The translations under genes were made by a program, and so were the position numbers. Shown here in pieces: positions 36,071 to 47,084 of a DNA stretch of 64,000 bases. This DNA is from Antitrichia curtipendula (Eukaryota > Streptophyta > Bryopsida > Hypnales > Leucodontaceae): contig OX579639.1 in the NCBI GenBank assembly GCA_951230915.1, forward strand, positions 2,480,001-2,544,000. The letters are read 5' to 3'. The notes beneath the pieces were generated by a model. The model was not told the origin of the DNA and ran no database searches. It was given only the letters and a program-made list of their open reading frames with translations. Each line of letters opens with the position of its first letter. Within the stretch, counting starts at the first letter, position 1.

Positions 36071-37023
36071 TTAACCCCTAAAGGACCAAGTGTCCGTTCA
36101 ACGTACGCAAGAAATCTCGGGTAGGTTCCTATAAAGTCATTTTTGGTTGGATGTTCATGAAATTTGAACACAATGTGTAAACACGTACTTCTTTTGTGTA
36201 AAACTAATTTTTTTTCCGATCGAGTGCCTGGATCAAAAGTTATGTTGCCCTGAACTTTTCGGGCAGCTTGGGCAATTTGGGAATCTTTGGAGAATCTTTT
36301 GCAAAAAAGATCATTAAATTCTGAAATTTGGCTTGTACATAACTAATAAAATATGGCATACAATTGTCCAAAAATATATATGTTTTAGTTGTCCAATCAC
36401 ATTCTACGAGGAGTCAAACTTTGTTAGCTATGTTGGGGTAGTTTCAAGAAAAAATATTTTCTTCTAACTTCAAACCCTATTATCTTACAATTAATGAAGT
36501 CAAAATTCTTGAAATTTTTGCCAAATATTCCAAATGTTAGTATCTAATTTTTCACCGTTTGGATTTCAAATAAAATATCTCCTCATTGCACAAAAAAATG
36601 ACTAGTGTATTGCCAATTAACTAGACCTCCTTGCACTGCAGGGTGATTTAGAATAAGCTAGACTCTATATTTTCTTCTAAATTTTTTTGTGAGTGAACCT
36701 AATATCATATACTGATGAATGGTAAAAAATATCATGTTTGTGTAGAACAAAATTTTTACTCCAAATGAGCCCAAAGTCTGCTGACCCTGTTTCGCAGGAT
36801 TGAAAAAAAGGTTTTTTTCTCACTTCAAATGCTAAAATCTTTTAATCCGCGTGGTGAAAAGGGCCAAAAGTTTTTTTTATAATTTGGTAAAATAATTTAC
36901 TTTAGTTTTGTACGGTTGAAATTCCAAAAAAAAGTTTCGATTTTCTTTTTTGAACAACATACCAAAAAGTCGCAGTTTTTGGAATTTCTCCCTGGAAAAC
37001 CCCCATGGTCCTTTAGGGGTTAA
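36071..37023 (+). mobile_element. TTAA-type MITE family 1, complete copy
   Basis: The body (36075-37019, 945 bp) begins CCCCTAAAGGACCA and ends TGGTCCTTTAGGGG, a perfect 14-bp inverted terminal repeat, bracketed by TTAA on both sides. The short open frame on its minus strand (36877-37074) is not recognisable. TTAA duplication with a C-rich terminus recalls the piggyBac superfamily, but no autonomous partner is in the window. Confidence 0.88.
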
Positions 37024-39149
37024 AGGACAAACCAAGCCAAATGGGCATGATAAAGAATCAAACTTCAATTTCATATAGTTCTTGATTTAAAATGTTTAGG
37101 TTTGACTAAGAAAGTGTAACTCCTATAATCCTCTTTTTATTCCACTTCAGTTTTTTCCAAAATTGTTAGAATTGTAATTTGTATAATACTTTGAAGGTAG
37201 CATTTTCAAAGCTTAAATTGCACCATTTTGGGACTTTTCTAATGAATTTATTTTAGTGTAAGCTCAAAGAGTACACCAATTATACCATGATGTTTATGGC
37301 TATCATCTCATACTATTCATACTATTCTAAAGCATATTTGTAATTACTGTTATTTTTACAAAAAAAGTGCTTTAAAAAATCATATAAATTTTATTTTAGT
37401 ACTTTTAATTGTAATAAAATAAAATATAGGATATATATTATTACATGAAAAAATATCAAATTCTTGAAATTTATATTCTATTATAGAAAACCAATGGAAT
37501 TTAACCAAATAAGAATATGGAATGTTCTTTAAGGGTCACTAGAGGAAAATATGTTTGTCACAATTGGTTGAAATGCAACTAAGTGACCTATACAATTTCA
37601 ATAGAAGACAATTAGAGTTTGACTAGAAAACAACTACAATGAAACCAAGAAAGAAGGGAAGACAACTAGATATCAACTACTAAATGACAAAAATTTGACT
37701 AAACTACAACTACAAAACAACTAGAAGAAGCCTACAATGCAACTAAAAAACAACTACACTGCAAGTAGAAAACAACTAGAGTATGACTACAAAATGATTA
37801 TAAAATATTAGAAAATCAGTATAAGACAACTATACTGCAACTTGGAATTGACTACAAAATAATTACAATTCGAGTTTTTAGTCAAAATACTATAGAAGTT
37901 GTTATTTACCAATTGTAACAACCTCATTTTGCTAGAGAGTTGTAATTGCAAGTTCAATACAAATTCTTCTATTGCATGAGTTGCATGAGATGCAATGTAG
38001 CATTTCCTATGTCAAGCATTCAAGCCGGTAAAAAGCCAAACACTTCAAAAGACCAAATAATGGCTATTGTGCCTTTCGATTAATATTTATCTACAATCTG
38101 TCATGGTATACTTCATTTTTAGTTGCCTCTTTCTTTATGAATGGCAAACAATTACATATGGATGTGTATGAAGTTTGTTTGAACTAAGGAACAATGGAAA
38201 GGTAGTTTCAAACTTCAAAATAGAAAAATGGTATTTCCCATTAAAGGTTTCAATATCTTGCAGATGCTAAGAGACTGTCTTTTGCAAATAACTCTCTAGC
38301 TCCAACCAAAGACAAAACAATAGGAAGAGAAGGCACATACTCTAGAGCAATTACATCAAAAGCTTGTACAATGGTGTTCATGAACACATCTAATGTGCCT
38401 ACAAATTCCCATTGAACATGAGCTTTTTATGCAATACTACTTTCCAACCTTCCTTCTTCATATCAATAGAAAAAATACTTGGGTAGCTTGACTTAAAAAT
38501 ATAAAAGGATTAAGTATTTATTTGATTGTTTGTTTTCTTCACCCATTTATACTGCACCAATATTATAGGGTTGCTAAAGATCCGTAATTTAGTTTCAATA
38601 TATCTTTCAACACTTTGACATAATGCACTAACACGTCCCTTAAAGCAAAGGTTGAAATTTGGAATATAGATGCGAGACCACAATCACATGTCTACAATTG
38701 GTTGCACCATCATCATCTATTCTAAAATGGTTTCCAAACGCTTTTATACAAGAATATTGAAGAACCTTCTACAATGATTTTTTAGATAATAACATCATAT
38801 TGTTGTCCTCTACAATATGTGCATCGTCATTGTTACAATAGTGAGACCAACCATTTTAATCCAAATATGAAGTAAGAATCTATCTAATAGTCTTCCTTCT
38901 ATTTTTAGCATGTGCATGATAGAAGTTAAGACGATTAATGTCAAAATTGTCTAAATAGCAACTATTGAGTTGCTCACCTACAACTACTTTAGAGATTTTG
39001 TAGTCACAATAGTTGCATGTTAGTTGTATCTCTACTACTCAAACCAGTTGCAAAGTTAATTGCACTTTGACTATTCAAACTAGTTGCACGTCACTTGCGT
39101 AAAACTATTTTATAAATCGGATTGTACAAAGTGAAGATGTCAGTGTAAA
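37024..39149. other. AT-rich intergenic DNA with AACTA-rich tracts
   Basis: From about 37560 to 37900 the plus strand is packed with ACAACTA/CAACTAGA motifs at irregular 15-25 bp spacing. From about 38950 to 39110 the inverse motif TAGTTGC recurs. Such opposed clusters resemble CACTA subterminal repeats, and a CACTA transposase fragment lies next door, but no terminal CACTA sequence was found. No gene is recognised. Confidence 0.45.
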
Positions 39150-39560
39150 TTACTTGATGAGCGGCTCCCAAATGGCAACATTGTTGAGTACATAATCATG
39201 CGCTACATCCCATAGTGTAATAGACATCATGAAGTGCCGACCCCCACTTTCAAGAACTTCTTCAGCGTTACCAAATTTCTCCTTAGCATCCTCCACATAC
39301 CTCTTGACAATATCAAATCTTTGCAAATACTCTATTACGAAGCCAAGCCATTCTTCCTTCAATTACCCTTTTGCCATGCAAGCTTTTGGCCTAGCCATGC
39401 TCTGTACATAATTCTTCAATGTTTTCAAATGTTTTTCAATTGAATACATCCACCTTGTACTAACAGGCCTACATAAGTCAAATTCTTGCACTAGGTGACA
39501 CAAATTGTGTGTCATAATGTCAAAAATGACAATGAGAATTCTATCTCTAGTAGTGCCATA
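39150..39560 (-). pseudogene. CACTA (En/Spm) transposase fragment, DUF4218 region
   Basis: Minus-strand translation gives FDIMTHNLCHLVQEFDLC, then RPVSTRWMYSIEKHLKTLKN and YVQSMARPKACMAKG, then an in-frame TAA where family members have Tyr. The frame resumes with LKEEWLGFVIEYLQRFD and ends with VLNNVAIWEPLIK. This is the conserved DUF4218 region of TNP2-like transposon proteins. A second lesion (frameshift) lies upstream near 39530. No remainder of the transposase is readable, so the element is dead. Confidence 0.78.
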
Positions 39561-41646
39561 CTTTCATCCACATCTAATTGAAGGATAAAAGCACACTACG
39601 GTTGTCCAACATTGTAGTCACGGCAAAATTTCTGCACAAGATGAAAGTTTGAAGTCAATTTTTCAATAGTTTTGGTGACTTAAATTTTTTTAAATGGATT
39701 GAAGTCTTGTATTTTTCATACATTACAAAAATTCACCTTGCACACATTTTTCCTATTTATTTGTGATTTAATTCATTTTTAACATCAAGTTCAAAGGTAT
39801 TTTGAAATAGTTTTGAAAGAAAATTTTCAAATCTCTAAGCCTTGGCAATGAAACTTTTTTTTTATTTAAAAAATATGATAGAAATTATATCATTTTATGT
39901 AAATTAGAATTTCTATAAATCACTTTTTATATCTTTATTTTTATAAGAATTAATTAGTTAACGTGTTTCAAAATGATCATTGTAGTAGTAAATTTTCTAT
40001 GTGCACAATGTGCACTAAAATTATAGTCTTAGTTTCAAGGTCATTAGAGTATTGATAGTGTGAAAATGCCCTCTTGAAAATTTGAAAGTGCCTCAAATCA
40101 AACAAGTGTCTTTTAGATTGAAAATGAACTAGTATTAAATTGGTAATAAATTGGTAGCAGATTTAAAACAACCAACTTCTTGAGTCTTCTAACCATGAAT
40201 TTAATTTATTATTTCTAAATTTTTTTATGATTACTTTTCTTTATTTGATACACCTCAAAATTTAATATATATATTTTTTTCTTCCATAGCTTTTAGATTT
40301 TTTATTATTTGTAAAATTTGGCAAAATATTGACTATCTAGAGATACATCTCAATGAAGATTGGATCTTTGCGATTTTGAATCAATCTTCTTTGCTTCGAG
40401 CAATTAGACATGGAAAGAGTTGACTCCATATTTGAACTAGTGAAAGTACATGAGGACTTCTTTTTATATACAAATAGCTAAGTAATATTTAATAAAAACT
40501 AAGCTCTACATTCAAATAGACAATTAAGACAACTGAAAGCATCGTGCATTTCCAAATACTAAAAGGTGGGAGAATGCTAATAATGCTCATAAAATTTTTG
40601 TTTTCTCTTCTCAATTCAAAATTTTATATTTTTATATTTTTATTTTTGAACATGTTAGAAGAATAATAAACATATTCTTCATATTTGCAAGTTTTTGGAC
40701 CCAAGTATGTAAAAAATCCAAATAATTGACAGCGTTGTCTATACATTCAAATTACAATATTCTAAATGTCTACTTGGAGTAGAGTATCTATTTTTTTAGC
40801 TTATTATCCTAATAATACAACTTTGAAGGTTCTTCAAAATTTGATAGGAATGTTATTGGAAAGTTGGAATGTGGAAGTATAGAAAGCACAATTTCAGAAT
40901 TTCTACATTATGATAAAATGTAATTGGTGAAATAAAAAAGATGATTTTTTTTAAGCTTTGAAAGAAAAATAATATAATTTATTCTTTTTTTTTCATTGGG
41001 CATGACCTAAATGCAATTAAAGATAATGTATGGCAAAGCAACTCCAAAATTTGTACTCAAACCTTGATTGGGCACAATCCATAAAGCTTCAAGGTTCTTA
41101 TTCTATGGTCTTTAATATCTTACTTAGGATATTTTTCACCTTAAAGTAAAAGAAGTAAAAAAAAATCTTTCAAAATCTTGGATTTTGAAGTAATTTGATC
41201 TAAATTCTAAATAATAATAAAGTAAAAATAATTGATTCTTGACATTAAGAGTGAAAATTAACTTATTTTCACCTATCTTAAATAACAAAAATAACAAAAA
41301 AAAAATATTAACTAAACAAATGAAAATAAAATCTAATTTAAAACTATGAAACCTTATCTTCTATTTATTAACTTTTTGGCAAAATTTAAATCAACCATAC
41401 ATGACATTGCAAATCTAAAGGTACCATATTGCTAAGGAATATTATATAAGAAATGTCACACTAGCAAAAACGAAGGTGATTTTACACATATTGTAAGAAG
41501 ACTTGCACTTACAAACATAAAAAAAAATATTGAGTATAGATTACTTATTTACATTCATAAAGTTGTCACAATTAATAAGGCAAATTATTTCATAATTAGA
41601 AAAAGGCTATTTTTTCAAATTTTCAAGTACCAAAATTGACTCATCA
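39561..41646. other. AT-rich intergenic DNA
   Basis: About 2 kb without any gene-like frame. The first 60 bases may continue the decayed transposase. Confidence 0.5.
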
Positions 41647-41866
41647 ACTAACATTAACTGAAATGAATTACTTATAGACATAAGATAACTTAAACTATGA
41701 GTTGACATTAGTTGAATTAAATTATTTATTAATATTACTTAACTTATATTGTAAGTTGACATCAGTTGAATTGAATTACTTGTTGACATCTACTTAACTT
41801 AAACTACAAGTTGACATCAATTGAATTGAATTATTTGTTGACATCTAGTTCACTTAAATTATTAGA
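41647..41866. repeat. 55-bp tandem repeat upstream of the secreted-protein gene
   Basis: Four degenerate units at 54-55-bp spacing (GTTGACAT starts near 41701, 41755 and 41810, with an older unit before). Each contains a TTGAATTGAATTA-type block and a TTAACTTAAA-type block. Confidence 0.8.
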
Positions 41867-41893
41867 CATCTCCTAAACAAGACAACAATACAA

Positions 41894-41903
41894 TATATAT
41901 AAT
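41894..41903 (+). promoter_or_regulatory. Probable TATA box
   Basis: TATATATAAT lies 85-94 bp upstream of the ATG at 41988, a usual distance for a plant gene with a short leader. Confidence 0.55.
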
Positions 41904-41987
41904 TAAGATGTTTATTATATTATCATTTTTCTTTGTTTGTTTTTTTGCCTTTCTTGCTTCTTTTGTTTTGATTGAATAGCATCAATC

Positions 41988-42776
41988 ATGGCGACAATGA
42001 AGTTCATGATTGTTACTTTTGTGCTTCTCTTTTTAATGAACATCCATATTTCTAATGCAAGACATCCTTTACCACCACCATGTATTGAAGACACGCCCCC
42101 TTCTACAACTTCTCCTCTACCACCAAGTGTTGCCACAAATGCTACCACGGCAACCTTGACTCCAACAACAACAACTGATGCCAATGCTCCAATTGCTTCT
42201 CCTAAACCTAAAGCTGCCGCTTCTCCTCCTCCTCTGGAAGTCGCACCAAAGTCTCCTCCTACAACTACAGTTACTAATTCTACAACTTCAACAAGCTCCT
42301 CCGACTCCAGTGTCAGTTCCTCTGACTCTGCCGCCTCCACCAATGCCTCCAACTCCACCATCTCCGACGGTACTTCCTCCAACTCCACGACCTCCAACGC
42401 TTCTTCCAATTCCTCCAGTTCCTCAACTTCCTCGAACTCGACCAACTCCTCAAATTCTTCCACCTCCACCGTCTTGCCTCTTCCTGGTAGCCCTACACCT
42501 ATAGCAAATGCTCCTAGGAGTCTTCCTCCAACTGTTTCTTCTTCAGCTCCAGATGCAGATGTTGGGACTCAACAAAGACCTCCGGTGCTTGAGCCTCCCA
42601 CGAACTCTCCTTTCCCTTCAGCTACAGCTCCATCAACTTTGGTACCATCAACGTCGCCTGCAACTTCAATTGAACCTCCTCCTTCTAGTAGTGGTGTTCC
42701 GCACTGCAGCTGTAGTTGTGATGGTTTACCGTGTGATTGTACTTGTTCAGTGGGTTCAGGTGATGGTGATTACTAG
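41988..42776 (+). CDS. Secreted Pro/Ser/Thr-rich cell-wall-type protein with Cys-rich tail
   Basis: A single uninterrupted exon of 262 aa. Residues 1-24 (MATMKFMIVTFVLLFLMNIH then ISNA) form a clear signal peptide. The mature part starts RHPLPPPC and is Pro/Ala/Thr-rich to about residue 98, like an arabinogalactan or extensin-type protein. Residues 99-163 or so are almost only Ser, Asn, Thr and Ala, with many NxS/T sequons. Pro-rich sequence returns (LPLPGSPTPIANAPRSLPP) to about residue 235. The tail holds six Cys in PHCSCSCDGLPCDCTCSVG and ends GDGDY. No GPI-anchor signal is visible. The Ser/Asn block reads as a Pro-rich protein in the +1 frame, which suggests a compensated frameshift. I do not recognise a named family. 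Function is probably extracellular matrix, by composition only. Confidence 0.7.
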   Translation: MATMKFMIVTFVLLFLMNIHISNARHPLPPPCIEDTPPSTTSPLPPSVATNATTATLTPTTTTDANAPIASPKPKAAASPPPLEVAPKSPPTTTVTNSTTSTSSSDSSVSSSDSAASTNASNSTISDGTSSNSTTSNASSNSSSSSTSSNSTNSSNSSTSTVLPLPGSPTPIANAPRSLPPTVSSSAPDADVGTQQRPPVLEPPTNSPFPSATAPSTLVPSTSPATSIEPPPSSSGVPHCSCSCDGLPCDCTCSVGSGDGDY

Positions 42777-42819
42777 GTTGGAGCTTGATGCACTAGGAGT
42801 TAGACTTTTAACTGGTACT

Positions 42820-43430
42820 TGTGCTTCAATATAGTTATAGAGAAATTGATTGTATGTCTTTGTAGTTTTTGAGTATTCAAAGGAATTTAATGTTAATGTT
42901 ACAACATCTATGATGATTGTGCTTCAATATCGATATACAAAGAGATTGATTGAATGTATGTCTTTGTAGTTTTTGACTATTGAAAGAAATTTAATGTTAA
43001 TGTTACAACATTTGTGATGATTGTGCTTCAATATCGGTATACAAAGAGACTGATTGTATGTCTTTGTAGTTTTTGACTATTGAAAGGAATTTAATGTTAA
43101 TGTTACAACATTTGTGATGATTGTGCTTCAATATCGGTATACAAAGAGACTGATTATATGTCTTTGTAGTTTTTGACTATTGAAAGGAATTTAATGTTAA
43201 TGTTACAACATTTGTGATGATTGTGCTTCAATATCGGTATACAAAGAGACTGATTGTATGTCTTTGTAGTTTTTGAGTATTGAAAGGAATTTAATGTTAA
43301 TGTTACAACATTTGTGATGATTGTGCTTCAATATCAGTATACAAAGAGACTGATTGTATGTCTTTGTAGTTTTTGACTATTGAAAGGAATTTAATGTTAA
43401 TGTTACAACATCTGTGATGATTTTGGAATT
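42820..43430. repeat. 100-bp minisatellite in the 3' region of the secreted-protein gene
   Basis: About six units. TTGTGCTTCAATAT recurs at 42918, 43021, 43121, 43221 and 43321, so the period is 100 bp (103 in the first step), and a diverged first unit begins near 42820. Later units are nearly identical. The array starts about 45 bases after the stop codon, so it probably forms the 3' UTR and would place repeated cleavage signals in the transcript. Confidence 0.93.
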
Positions 43431-44075
43431 TGATGAACATTGGGTTTTATCACGGCTATTATGTAATTTTATAAATATTCTTGTGTAATGTTTTTCTTAC
43501 AAAACATTAAAGTTTTAATGTATGGAAATATTCTGTTATACAAATGTTTTTATTAATATATGCATTTTTTAATTCATTTTTTCAAATAGTCTCTTAGGAT
43601 TTGTTTTTCTTGCTGTACTTTTAGTATTAAACTACTACAAAAAAAAGACACTGACTAAAAATATGCCTTTTTTTTTAATAGGCCTTATGCAATGATGTAT
43701 TGTATTGTATGTTATTGCCCTAGTAAAATTATAATGGAAAGAGATGCATCTGGATGTTACTATTTTATACTCAAGTAGTAAGCATTGATTCAAAAATGCA
43801 TTTTTCACACAAGCTAGAATGATGCCCAATTTAGTACTACTCAAATAATAATAATAATAATAACAATAATTTCAAATGTATTATAAGTAATTGTTAATAT
43901 TAGTTAAGGTTGAAGATAGGACCAATCTAAAGTGACTCCTATCTTCTAGCCTTCATTTTAACCCCTTATTGCGCTCCAACATCCAATTTCTAGATGATGA
44001 ATGAGGAAGTTCCCGGCAAGCTAGTACTTTTGTCACCACATAACTTCTTATTCATCCAAACCAAATCTTGTTTTT
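43431..44075. other. AT-rich spacer
   Basis: No gene recognised. A short AAT microsatellite lies at about 43846-43869. Confidence 0.5.
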
Positions 44076-44346
44076 TTAACCTATAAACGATGTTGCAGCA
44101 GTTTTTTGGCCGATTAATGACAAAGAATCCTTTTATGTGTGACAAAATTGCAACTATTCATCCTCCAAATTTTGTGTGACAAGGGGAGATCTCTTGGATT
44201 TTCTTAAACCAATGATTTTCAAGATACCCAAATGGATGATTTTCAAGATACCCAAATGGATGATTTTCAAGATACCCAAATGGATGATTTTCAAGATACC
44301 CAAATGGATGATTTTCATGGTCATTAGTCCGTCCTTTAAAGGTTAA
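44076..44346 (+). mobile_element. TTAA-flanked MITE family 2 with internal 24-bp repeat
   Basis: A 263-bp body between TTAA at 44076-44079 and 44343-44346. It starts CCTATAAACG and ends CCTTTAAAGG. It matches 28635-28864 through TTCATCC, GGGGAG(A/G)TCT and the final GTCCGTC/GTCCATC block. Where the other copy has a single ATGATTTTCA block, this copy carries a fourfold 24-bp expansion. Confidence 0.75.
44214..44309. repeat. 24-bp tandem repeat, four units
   Basis: Four identical 24-bp units beginning GATTTTCAAGATACCCAAAT, followed by a partial fifth. They lie inside the TTAA element and encode a spurious ENHPFGYL repeat on the minus strand. Confidence 0.97.
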
Positions 44347-44586
44347 ATACTCCAAACTTTTTGTATGACAAATTTGATAAAATTGAGATAAATAAAAATT
44401 ATTTATTAATTAACAAATATATAAGAAAAAATATATATAAGTTAAAGAAACGATTCAGGCACTAAGGGGTCAATGAAAGCTTTTGGGATCTCTTCAATGT
44501 AACTTGTAAGTTCTAGAAGCTCCAATCTCGAGAACAAAATCAAAATCAACGGCAGCAAAAGGAAAGGAAAGCTTTCATCTCTGTAC

Positions 44587-44658
44587 TATCAGAGCGAGGT
44601 TTCGATCCTCGGACCTGTGGGTTATGGGCCCACCACGCTTCCGCTGCGCCACTCTGAT
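44587..44658 (-). tRNA. Initiator tRNA-Met (CAU)
   Basis: 72 nt on the minus strand folding into a full cloverleaf. The acceptor stem ATCAGAG/CTCTGAT has the A1:U72 pair diagnostic of initiator tRNA, the discriminator is A, the anticodon CAT is at 44626-44624 within CCCATAACCC, and the T arm carries ATCGAAA. A box GTGGCGCAGCGG and B box GGATCGAAACC are the internal Pol III promoter. T-rich runs downstream (below 44570) can terminate Pol III. One pair differs from my recollection of the usual plant sequence (GAGG/CCTC in the T stem), and it is compensated. It initiates translation. It is divergent from the CREG-like gene, 231 bp apart. Confidence 0.96.
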
Positions 44659-44889
44659 GAGCTTGGTGACCAAAGTCTTCATTCTACATATTTAAACACA
44701 TAACATGAAGCAAGTTCGAACTTCGTAAAGTAGAAGCCATTCCGAGCCCGTCTTGGGACACTGAAGAATCTGCCCTCCCTTCAATCCTCATACACTTGCG
44801 CTTGCTCGCATCACAAATTATCGTGCATTTCAGTTTTCTGGGCTGATCGCAATTCGGATTTTGGTTCAAAAGGCAATTCAGAATTGGCG

Positions 44890-47084
44890 ATGGCGATGGC
44901 GAAAGTGTTGGTGACCATGGTGGTGATGTTGCTGGTGACTTGTGCATCTGAAGCTGTTGCTTCCAGTCTTAGGCCAAGCCCTTCCGATTCGCCGGCCATG
45001 GCCCGGTGGCTTGTCTCCCAGAGCGATTGGGGCGTTCTCAGGTTTGCCTAAGTTCTCGTGAATTCTTGTTGAATTCAGAGTTGCAGTGGATTGCGGAAAA
45101 TGACCGGAAATTGATGAGTTTTTCTCTCTCGTAGAGCGTGTCTTAGTTGAGAGATTCCTCATCTAGGGTTTCTGTAGGGGCATTTTGTGCGCGCTCGTCG
45201 TCGTGCTGAAGCTTGAAATTAGAAGGTTCATTCTGGAAGCTAATAATTCGCTTCGTCCCATACAAGGTGATGACGGTGATCTACTATATGTATTGATTGC
45301 GAGAGGATATTGAACGAACAGAAGAATTACTCTAAAATAGATTGTATCTGTGTAGACGGGCATAATTTATACAAGTTTTCTTAAATTCTGTGTAAGAATT
45401 TCATCTTATTTAGGATGGAGAGAGTAGCAGAGTATAGCAACGCCTGTTTTTATTGTTTAAAGATGTAGGACATGATAATTTCTTTCTATTGATACATTTT
45501 TTTACTTTTCATGGAGCTTCCTGAATGGTTGATTTCAACTTCCATGGATATGGAAGTGGCCACGTTTGGCCATTTGCATATAGAGGCTAATTCTGGAAAA
45601 CCCTAAAGAGCAGAGGAGGATGAGCAGCCGATTCGTGTGCCTGCGGTTGTTAACGACGTGGTATGTCGTGTTTTGGATGCTTGCAGCACTATCTCCGTGC
45701 ATTTACGAGGCACGCCGTGGGGGTAAGTTCGCCTCATTTCCTGTTGTGGGATTGTTCTTGCCTTGACTGTGATGTTTACTGCGAATTGGAATTCCTTCAT
45801 AAGCTGTTCGATATCAGTGTGCATTAGGGAATACTAGATATGGCTGGTATGCATTGTACGGTTTCATCTTCACAGAGCACATGATTGTTTGAAGTTTTTT
45901 GCTATTCAGAGACTGCGGACATAAAGATTCACGAGTAATATTGATCGCCCACCCTTTTCACTGTAGCTACCACCCATTAACTGCATTTGTCTACAAAGTT
46001 GACTGAGTACCAGGGAAAGATGTTGGAGCATTTTGGATATCCTGATTCGTTTCTGAATGAGCAGTTGCGCTCAAGGTGTTTGCAGTTCTTTTGGGAAACA
46101 TTCTGAAGGGCACATGACATTGGTGGTTTTTGAATTGCAGAAACATAGCCTCGTTCAGTGATGGCCCAGTAGGCAGTTCAGGAGGAACTCCTTTCTTTTA
46201 CCTGTCGAAGATGGACCCGACTCCCATTGATATCGACTCGGATCCTCGTTGCTCTTTGACCATAAGTGAGACATCTTTGGGTAGCTTGGGCAGCTGTGGT
46301 AGCGTTGACACTGAGAATCCAACTTGTGCTCGTCTCACTCTTTCTGGAAAGGTATGTCGACTACTACAATACTGTTGTATCAGCAAAATCCTCTCGTAGA
46401 CATTTACCCAAGTCATGCTTGCACCGCTTGGTATTATGTTCAACCAAGTGTATGAATAGATGAGTTGGTAACAGAGATCATGGTCCCTAACGGTTTTGTA
46501 TCCTCCTCCTTAATTATGGTTTCCTTTGTAACGTCACCAATCGTCAGTTAAAACAAGAAGTGCAAAGCTTGTTGAATTGGATGTAGAAGTGCGCTTTTTG
46601 CATACTAAATTCTGTCATAAGTCACGGTGTAGACATTCTCTAACACATTTTTTGCTTGAAACCAGCTGAAGGAGATAACAGACAAGCAAGAGCTCGACTT
46701 TGCTGCATATGCTCTGTTTTCTAAGCACCCTGAGATGCCAAGTGAGCAAAAAAATTTATTCTATAACAAACGGAATCTTCAATCTTTCTGGATTATTGTG
46801 ATAGTGTTTATGAAGTCCTAACATTCTTGAAAGGACCTTCTAACACCATGGGCCTATCTCCTTATTTTTAGTATCCAAGCCTCTGGTATCCTTCGTCAAC
46901 ACTAATCCTCTTACACCTTGAGCTCAATTTTTTTGAACGTGCAGGCTGGCCGAAGGGGCACAAGTGGATCTTCTACAAGCTTGACATTGAGGACATTTTC
47001 CTCGTTGACAATTATGGCGGGGCAAAGCTATTAACAGTGTCGGAGTATTATCGGGGATCTGTACAAGCTGCTGTTGCTCGCTGA
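44890..47084 (+). CDS. CREG1: CREG-like secreted protein (pyridoxamine 5'-phosphate oxidase fold)
   Basis: Five exons, 44890-45041, 45687-45722, 46141-46351, 46666-46741 and 46945-47084, give 204 aa with every phase matching. Residues 1-25 are a signal peptide (VLVTMVVMLLVTCASEAVA). The rest is the CREG/FMN-binding split barrel: MARWLVSQSDWGVLSTISVH, RGTPWGNIASFSDG, TPFFYLSKMDPT, SLTISETSLG, then the ENPTCARLTLSGK motif, LFSKHPEMPSWPKGH and a terminal YKLDIEDIFLVDNYGG. Animal CREG1 is a secreted, endo-lysosomal glycoprotein that does not act as an oxidase; plant members are uncharacterised. Two cysteines (GSCGS and PTCAR) are kept. The 36-nt exon 2 is needed to supply the STISVHLRGTPWG segment. 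Alternative ATGs at 44890 and 44896 encode nearly the same signal peptide. Confidence 0.91.
46408..46520. repeat. Dispersed repeat in CREG-like intron 3
   Basis: Partner of the repeat at 34940-35080 in the ABC1K3 gene. Confidence 0.8.

Noticed and set aside
41915..42469. Minus-strand Glu/Val-rich frame opposite the secreted protein
   Set aside because: Antisense of Ser/Pro codons; no start context or domain.
44214..44309. CRISPR-like direct repeats
   Set aside because: Units are contiguous without spacers, and the genome is a plant nuclear one.
44158..44355. ENHPFGYL peptide repeat frame
   Set aside because: By-product of the 24-bp tandem repeat inside a small transposon.
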